Below are positions 59,201 to 64,000 of a DNA stretch of 64,000 bases, piece by piece. Source of the DNA: Desmodesmus armatus (Eukaryota; Chlorophyta; Chlorophyceae; Sphaeropleales; Scenedesmaceae). How positions within the stretch are numbered: position 1 is the stretch's first letter; every line of letters starts with the position of its first letter. Under the pieces are notes generated by a model. It was not told the origin of the DNA. It made no database searches and was given only the letters and a program-made list of their open reading frames with translations. The stretch is taken from contig VIIQ02000647.1 of NCBI GenBank assembly GCA_007449985.2, positions 62,001-126,000 on the forward strand, in the 5' to 3' direction. A program made the position numbers and the translations under genes.

Positions 59201-59301
59201 GCTGCTGCCTGCTCGCGCTTCCAGACCTCCTCCAGGTTCTGCATGCGCCCTGGGTGCCATGTCTTCTTGTTCAAGAACGCAAGGGGTGCTCCACCTCCCA
59301 T
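56299..59301 (-). CDS. CWC25: Pre-mRNA-splicing factor CWC25 homologue
   Basis: Exons are 59301-59105, 58597-58225, 57663-56719 and 56484-56299; phases agree and give 566 aa. The N-terminus has the CIR/CWC25 signature: LNKKTWHPGRMQNLEEVWK, then a charged helix (EELRKQYEDERKNAEF) and RLDWMYAGSL across the first intron. DPLLAIKQQEQEALKRVKQN near residue 165 is the second conserved block. The third exon is a long RS/RD/KE-rich region (KKEKKEKKEKKDRKHD, RSRSRSRSRD), followed by KLSAEEKAARLAAMMGNADE and a final short helix. CWC25 joins the catalytic spliceosome just before the first transesterification and stabilises branching. The algal protein is longer than yeast Cwc25 because of the RS-rich tail, as in animal and plant homologues. 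The third exon contains a tandem duplication of about 32 codons (EAQTQQLHSRDG repeated). It is divergent from the bZIP gene. Confidence 0.9.
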
Positions 59302-59835
59302 TTTGGAGGCGTGTAGAGCTTGTCACTGGGGGTGAGACTCAGGGGGTGCACTCAGCTGTGCTGGTCTGGGGGGCACAGGCTGGCACTCAGGCTGACAAGC
59401 GAGACCCTCCAACCAGACCCTCCCACACGGATGGTATGCAGTAGCTGGATGATAACGGCCAGAAACACCCTGCAAGTGGCGATGCTACTGTTTGGTGTTG
59501 ATGGTGTGGGTTGATGATTCTGGTGCGCAACGCTGGGTGGAGCTCAGACAGCAGATGTGGTGGGATGTTGGGGTGCAACACACATGCCAGATTGCACAAA
59601 TCAGTCACAGTCAGTGCTTATGTAAAGCTTGTCATTTTGTCTGAGCAGGGCCCCTGAACGCAACCGTCTCAGCTTTATAAAGTTTTAGTCCTTGATGGTA
59701 ACGATAAGCTTGTCCCGTGGATGCAAAAGAGCACTGTGCATCGTGCAGTCATCTTCAGTCACCATCTTCAGTCACCATCAACTCTGCCCCTGTTTGCTTG
59801 AGCTGTTGCCCCTGTTTGCTTGAGCTGTTGCAGCT
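59302..59835. promoter_or_regulatory. Divergent spacer between CWC25 and bZIP genes
   Basis: A 534-bp spacer separates the two start codons. Near its right end are two short direct repeats: CATCTTCAGTCACC (about 59751-59778) and CCCCTGTTTGCTTGAGCTGTTG (about 59788-59830). The second copy ends TTGCAG just before the bZIP ATG, so a 5'-UTR intron acceptor there is possible. The E2F-like/CRE-like set of the oxygenase promoters is absent. Confidence 0.4.
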
Positions 59836-62247
59836 ATGGCAGTCAATGGAGTGGCAGCCTTGATGAATCTGGCAGCTGCTGCGGCGGTGACACAGCCACA
59901 GCCTGGTTCAGTGACTGTTGACCTCAGTATCCCTGCAATCCAGGCTCTGCTGGCCCAGAATCAGGCTGCTCTGGTTGCCAGGTGTGTACATAGGTGCTAC
60001 TGTCCCCCTACTCCACATTACGTTGCGTTGGTGGCCTGCATGCATGTCGCATCAGTCAGTTGACTCACCCTATCAGTCATCAGCACGTTTGAGGGCCTCC
60101 TACAATGGCCCGGCGGATGCGTGCAGCCCTGTATGTGGCTCAGGCACTTCTCTGTTCGTGATGTTTGGTTCCCATATGTGTGTACTGTTCTTGAGCTGAG
60201 GCCAGGGTGGGAAGCAGTCATGGGCGGCAATCTGATGACTCATCTGGGTAGGGTGAATGACCCAAGGGCTTTCTTCCATGCTCCCGGGCTCAAGCTACCT
60301 TCTGCCTGGTGCGATCCTCTTTCCTTTATGCTGTAACTGTAACAGTGAGGCAAGGCGCAGCAGCTCTGCTGCAGTTGAAGCAGCCCTTGCAGCAGCAGAC
60401 CCTGCGGCCGCAGCAGCAGCTGCAGCAACCGCAGCAGCTGCAGATTATGCCATGCAGCAGCTCGCTCAAGACGGCCTCCAACAGGACGGCATGGACGTGG
60501 ACCCCGATGAATATGATGCAGAAGATGAGGAAGCAGTAGATGGAGAGGAAGAGGAGTACAAGCCTCCGCCTGGCAGGGGCCGTGGGCGCGGCCGCGGCCG
60601 CGGGCGCGGCAGGGGTGTCAGCAAGGGCGGCCGTGGCCGCGGCAGCAGCAGCAGTGCTCAAGCCCTCGCAGCAGCAGGGGGAAAGTCCTCTGCCACTCGG
60701 TCAGGAGGCAGTGCGGGCGAGGCAACCGATGTGACAGATGCTGGCAACCTTGCTGCGCTGGGGTTGGCTGGCTTTGGGGCCTTTGAGGGCTATGACACTT
60801 CCATGTTTGGGCTGGGAGGGGACCTTGATGGCGATGGGTCTGCAGGGGCGCTGGCAGCCAACCGCAGCAGGTGTGTTTGAGATGAGTGATGAGTGACAAG
60901 TTTCTAGCCTCGCATCATGCCTGCACCATGGCCATGTGTTTCTTTGGCCCCCCAGTCCTGGCATAGTCACCGAAAGTGTGAGGAAGCGTGCTTTCCTCCT
61001 TGTCCTGTGCTCCCTTACCTGCCGTTAAGAAACAAAGTGCCCTTGCACAGCCGACAGCAGCATGCTTGCTGGTTCCCTCGTCCCTGCTCAGGAATCTGCT
61101 TACACTGGACAGCCGCATCCTCCCATTCAGCAATTCAGTAATTGGATGTTACACAGAACATCGCCCGTTTGGGGAGCTAACAAAGGCGCATTCAATACAG
61201 TCTTCTGCTTACGATGCCTACTGCTGCTGACGTTGGTGCTGTCACTGCTGCTGTGGCTGTCACTGCTGCTCTTATGAGAGATTGGGGTACAACAAGTTAC
61301 TATGGCCCTGTGGGCACCCTCATGAGCCCTTGGCTCGCTGGCTAGTGCCGAGGTTGGGACTCTGTCCCCCAATGACTGTACTGTACTGTACTGTACTGTA
61401 CTTACTGTACTTACTGCTGCTGCTGCAGGCAGGAGAAGCTGAAGGAGAAGAACAGGCTGGCTCAGCGGCGCTTCAGGGCGAGGCAGAAGAACCAGCTGGA
61501 GCAGATGCAGGGGCGTATGGATGAACTGGAAGACCAGGTGCGCGGGGTGCTGTGGTTTTATTAGCAGGGACGTATGGGTCAGCTGGAGAGGCGGGAGGGG
61601 TGCTTTGGAAACAGGGCAGGAGTCAACCTTCACACGTCCCTGGTGTGCTAGGGGATATGGCTGCAGGACATTACCTCTAAAACACCTTGGACCTGCTTGT
61701 TGAGCCGTTCTATCGGTTGCTGTCTGGCGGCTGTGTTCCTGATTGCTGCAGGTGCTGCGAGAGCGTAGGCCTGCAGAAATTTCCGAACACCTCAGATCTG
61801 GATTGCTGAAGCGTTGTGTCGACTGCTCTCTGCCGGCTGTGTTGCTTGTTGCTGCAGGTGAACCGGTCAGCTCAGGACCTAGCCCAGCTGCAGAAGGACA
61901 ACCTGGTGCTGAAGGACATTGTCAGGGAGCAGCAGCAGGTCCTGCTGTCTGCGGTGGTTGTCGTGCAGCAGCACCAAGCAAAGGGCGACGCCACCCCCCA
62001 ACAGCAGGAGCAGCAGGAGCAGGCGCAGGCGATGCAGCAGCTCGCTGACAGCAGCGCTGAGGCCGCAGCTGCTGCAGCAGCAGTGGCAGCTGCCGAGACT
62101 GCGGCGGCAGCGGCAGCCGCCGCAGCAGCTGGTGGGGATGATGTCGAGGGTGCTGCTGCTGCTGCAGCTGCCGGTGCGCTGGACGCTGCTGCTGCTGCTG
62201 CAGCGGCAGTGCCTGCTGCCGAAGCAGCAGCAGTTGCAGGCAGTTGA
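59836..62247 (+). CDS. bZIP transcription factor with Yap/Pap1-like basic region
   Basis: Exons are 59836-59981, 60346-60870, 61429-61537 and 61858-62247; phases (2, 2, 0) agree and give 389 aa. Residues 1-49 are hydrophobic/Ala-rich (SIPAIQALLAQNQAALVAR). The second exon encodes an Ala-rich helix, an acidic stretch (DVDPDEYDAEDEEAVDGEEE) and an uninterrupted run of RG dipeptides (PPPGRGRGRGRG). The third exon carries the basic region KEKNRLAQRRFRARQKN with the N-x7-R spacing. The Gln and Phe in this motif are those of the fungal Yap1/Pap1 class, not the usual plant NRESARRSR. The zipper continues across the intron (MDELEDQ, then VNRSAQDLAQLQKDNLVLK). The C-terminus is Gln/Ala-rich with long Ala runs. 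A nuclear DNA-binding role is firm from the motif; target sites and stimulus are unknown. The RG tract may bind RNA or be arginine-methylated. Confidence 0.88.
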
Positions 62248-63853
62248 GCAGCTGGTCAGTATGTCGGCAGGCTGCTCATGCAAGCATGCTGTCGGGTCAA
62301 TGCCTGCTGGTGCTGCTGCAAGGGTTGCACCGCTGCTTGAGAGCCAGTGTTATGCAGCAGAAGGTCCTGCATGTTGCCAATGTGACGCCCTTCTCCTTGT
62401 GGTTGGTCAGCTGTTTTCCAGGCTTCACTACATGAGGGTCTTACTGCGTGTGGTGGCAGCAGTATGGTGCAGTGTCATGTAGCTGTGGTGCTGTCTGGGT
62501 GCTGTGAGGAGCTTGTTGCTAGTAACCTGCAGCACGTTTGGTATGCTTTTTTTGTTGACAGGTTTGTGAAAGGCTCGAAGGTCAGTCAAGCTACTGCCGC
62601 GCTGTTTCATGTCTTGGTGCTTGTGTATGAAGGCCATGCAGGACTAGTGTGCTTGTGTGTTGGACTATCGCGTCCTGGGATCTATCTGCATCATAGTGGG
62701 CTGGTGGTAAGCTGTGCCCTGATGTCTACACTACGGTGCTTCAGTACTTACTGGCTCTCCTGCGAAGCCCATTGTGTTTGTCTGACCATGCTCTACTTGC
62801 ATTTGATGCGGCCTGTTAGGCCAGTGCCCTGGTCAGGGTTGTGTTAGTGTGATGTCAACGTAGGGTTACCGTCGCTTTGACTTGTCCAGGCGTGCTGTTT
62901 GATTGGGACTGAACCACATGTAGTACATGCTTGGCTGCAGCCATCTCCATTCTGTGTGGCCGTGAACCTAAGGCGCTGTGCTGTGCTGTGTGACAGGGCC
63001 TAATGCTGCCCTGCCAGTGCAGCTGTGTTCTTGGGCAATTGTGCATGGCTGGACAGCAGTCTGTGGGAAGTACTTTACGATATTGGAGAGCTGGAGAGCT
63101 TCAGGCGGCCATCAACTGTTGGCAAGAGCTTTCGTGCATTGATTTGACTGATACGGCACTATATCGGGCGTGTGGTGGCTGGGCTTGCCCAACAGCACAT
63201 GTATCTGGTTTGTTGTGCCTGGCTGCACAGTGGTCTGGCAAACGGTGATGCCTGCAAGGTTTGGCCCGCCACTGCTGCCTTGAGAGTGCTCATGGGTGAT
63301 TTAGACAGCTGATTTGAGGCTAGTGCTCTGCATTGGCTGCTGATTTCAGTAGATTGCCGTCCCCTGCCGCTGTTGAAATCGTAGTTTTGCAGAAAGACTG
63401 ACGTGTTGGTGGCAGGAGCGCGTGGTTGGCTTGTCACACAGAAGTAGATGCCGCATGCGGCAGTAACTTGGCCCATGTTGCATGCTGTATGCCGCCAACA
63501 CCCTTTTCTTCAGCACTTCCTGACACATACATGCATGCAACCGTGGCATGATGATGATCAGACTGGCACCAGGTCACTACCACCCACCAGATAGATACTG
63601 GAATCATCCTGCAAATGTCTGATGCGGCTTAGCAAAGTTTAACTGTTTTATAGTTTACCAATTAAAATCGGTAAACTATGAATAATAATAATATATAAAT
63701 AATAATAATAATAATAATAGTTTAATCTGGATCTTGCAAGAATCTGATGATTGGTACCACGGTATGTGCCTGCACAGCTGCAGGTACCCATCAATGATCG
63801 GCTGCACTAATACAGTCTGCATGTTACATCACCTTGTGTTCACAGACGCTCAC
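62248..63853. other. 3' flank of bZIP gene
   Basis: No exon is seen. The plus strand is G+T-rich to about 63.3 kb, as in other sense-strand 3' flanks. An A+T-rich patch with a hairpin and TAA repeats lies at 63650-63720. Confidence 0.4.
63650..63720. repeat. Hairpin plus (TAA)n tract in an A+T-rich patch
   Basis: ATAGTTTACC (63650-63659) and its exact reverse complement GGTAAACTAT (63670-63679) flank a 10-nt loop. A (AAT/TAA)n tract of about 40 bp follows. The patch is far more A+T-rich than anything else in the window. It could be the tail of a non-LTR element or a simple microsatellite. Confidence 0.7.
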
Positions 63854-64000
63854 CGTCTACGATTGCATGCAGCCAGTTACATGCAATCAACGCATCATTG
63901 TCGAAAGCATGGGGTACCATTGCGTCTCCAGCAAGGGTCACCTTCTCCACCAGGCTCAGCGGCACATGCCGCCAGCCTTCACCCCCATGCTTATTATAGG
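63854..64000 (-). CDS. Partial exon of a gene running off the right edge
   Basis: A minus-strand frame is open from the window edge to 63854, where GACG/GTGAGC gives a good phase-1 donor. It reads EGWRHVPLSLVEKVTLAGDA, then MVPHAFDNDALIACNWLHAI and VDG. The KVTLAGDAM..PHA word recalls the second FAD-binding motif (GDAxHxxxP) of flavin-dependent monooxygenases, but the following residues do not fit that motif well. No acceptor is visible because the exon continues outside the window. The downstream exon(s) of this gene were not identified between 62248 and 63853. Confidence 0.4.

Noticed and set aside
61753..61800. An extra bZIP exon after TTGCTGCAG (VLRERRP)
   Set aside because: It would break the zipper, and no donor in phase follows; exon 61858 continues the coiled coil directly.
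1..64000. CRISPR arrays, bacterial operons, phage or plasmid features
   Set aside because: Introns, low gene density and eukaryotic families throughout; the tandem repeats lack the repeat-spacer pattern.

Overview
The window looks like nuclear DNA of a green alga, probably a core chlorophyte (Chlorophyceae or near relatives). The reasons are intron-rich genes with strict GT-AG borders, (CAG)n/(GCA)n tracts that encode Ala, Gln and Ser runs, GC-rich third codon positions, TGTAA-type 3' signals, and a plant-type serine decarboxylase. No lineage below this can be named from the sequence. All exon models were built by hand from splice borders and phase agreement.

Left part (1-7448): a family of 2-oxoglutarate/Fe(II) oxygenase genes arranged head to head. 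Copy A (minus, cut by the left edge) faces an exon-1 relic (plus). Copy B (minus, intact) faces copy C (plus, frameshifted). A further pair, D (minus, intact) and E (plus, open but with a chimeric first exon), lies 34 kb away at 39419-44402. All share a three-exon layout (about 147 + 271 + 1010-1050 nt) and divergent promoters with conserved blocks, including an E2F-like GGCGGGAAA and a CRE-like TGACGTCA element.

Middle (9343-37325): serine decarboxylase (minus, 8 exons, 483 aa) is divergent from a polytopic membrane protein of unknown function (plus, 5 exons). A 9-kb gene-poor stretch follows, with a 39-bp minisatellite, a 14-bp-arm hairpin and a five-unit satellite of about 280 bp. Then comes a very large pentatricopeptide repeat (PPR) gene (minus, 19 exons in phase, 1769 aa), probably an organellar RNA factor.

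Right part (44403-64000): an 8-kb gene-poor stretch holds a possible 489-bp insertion with a target duplication. It is followed by a minus-strand gene with a SPOC-like C-terminus, the spliceosomal factor CWC25 (minus, 4 exons, 566 aa), a bZIP transcription factor with a Yap/Pap1-like basic region and an RG-rich tract (plus, 4 exons, 389 aa), and one exon of a further minus-strand gene at the right edge.

Most neighbours are divergent pairs with 0.37-0.54 kb between start codons. DNA downstream of each gene is rich in G+T on the sense strand, so composition flips mark where opposing transcription units meet (near 8.1, 21.0 and 45.7 kb).
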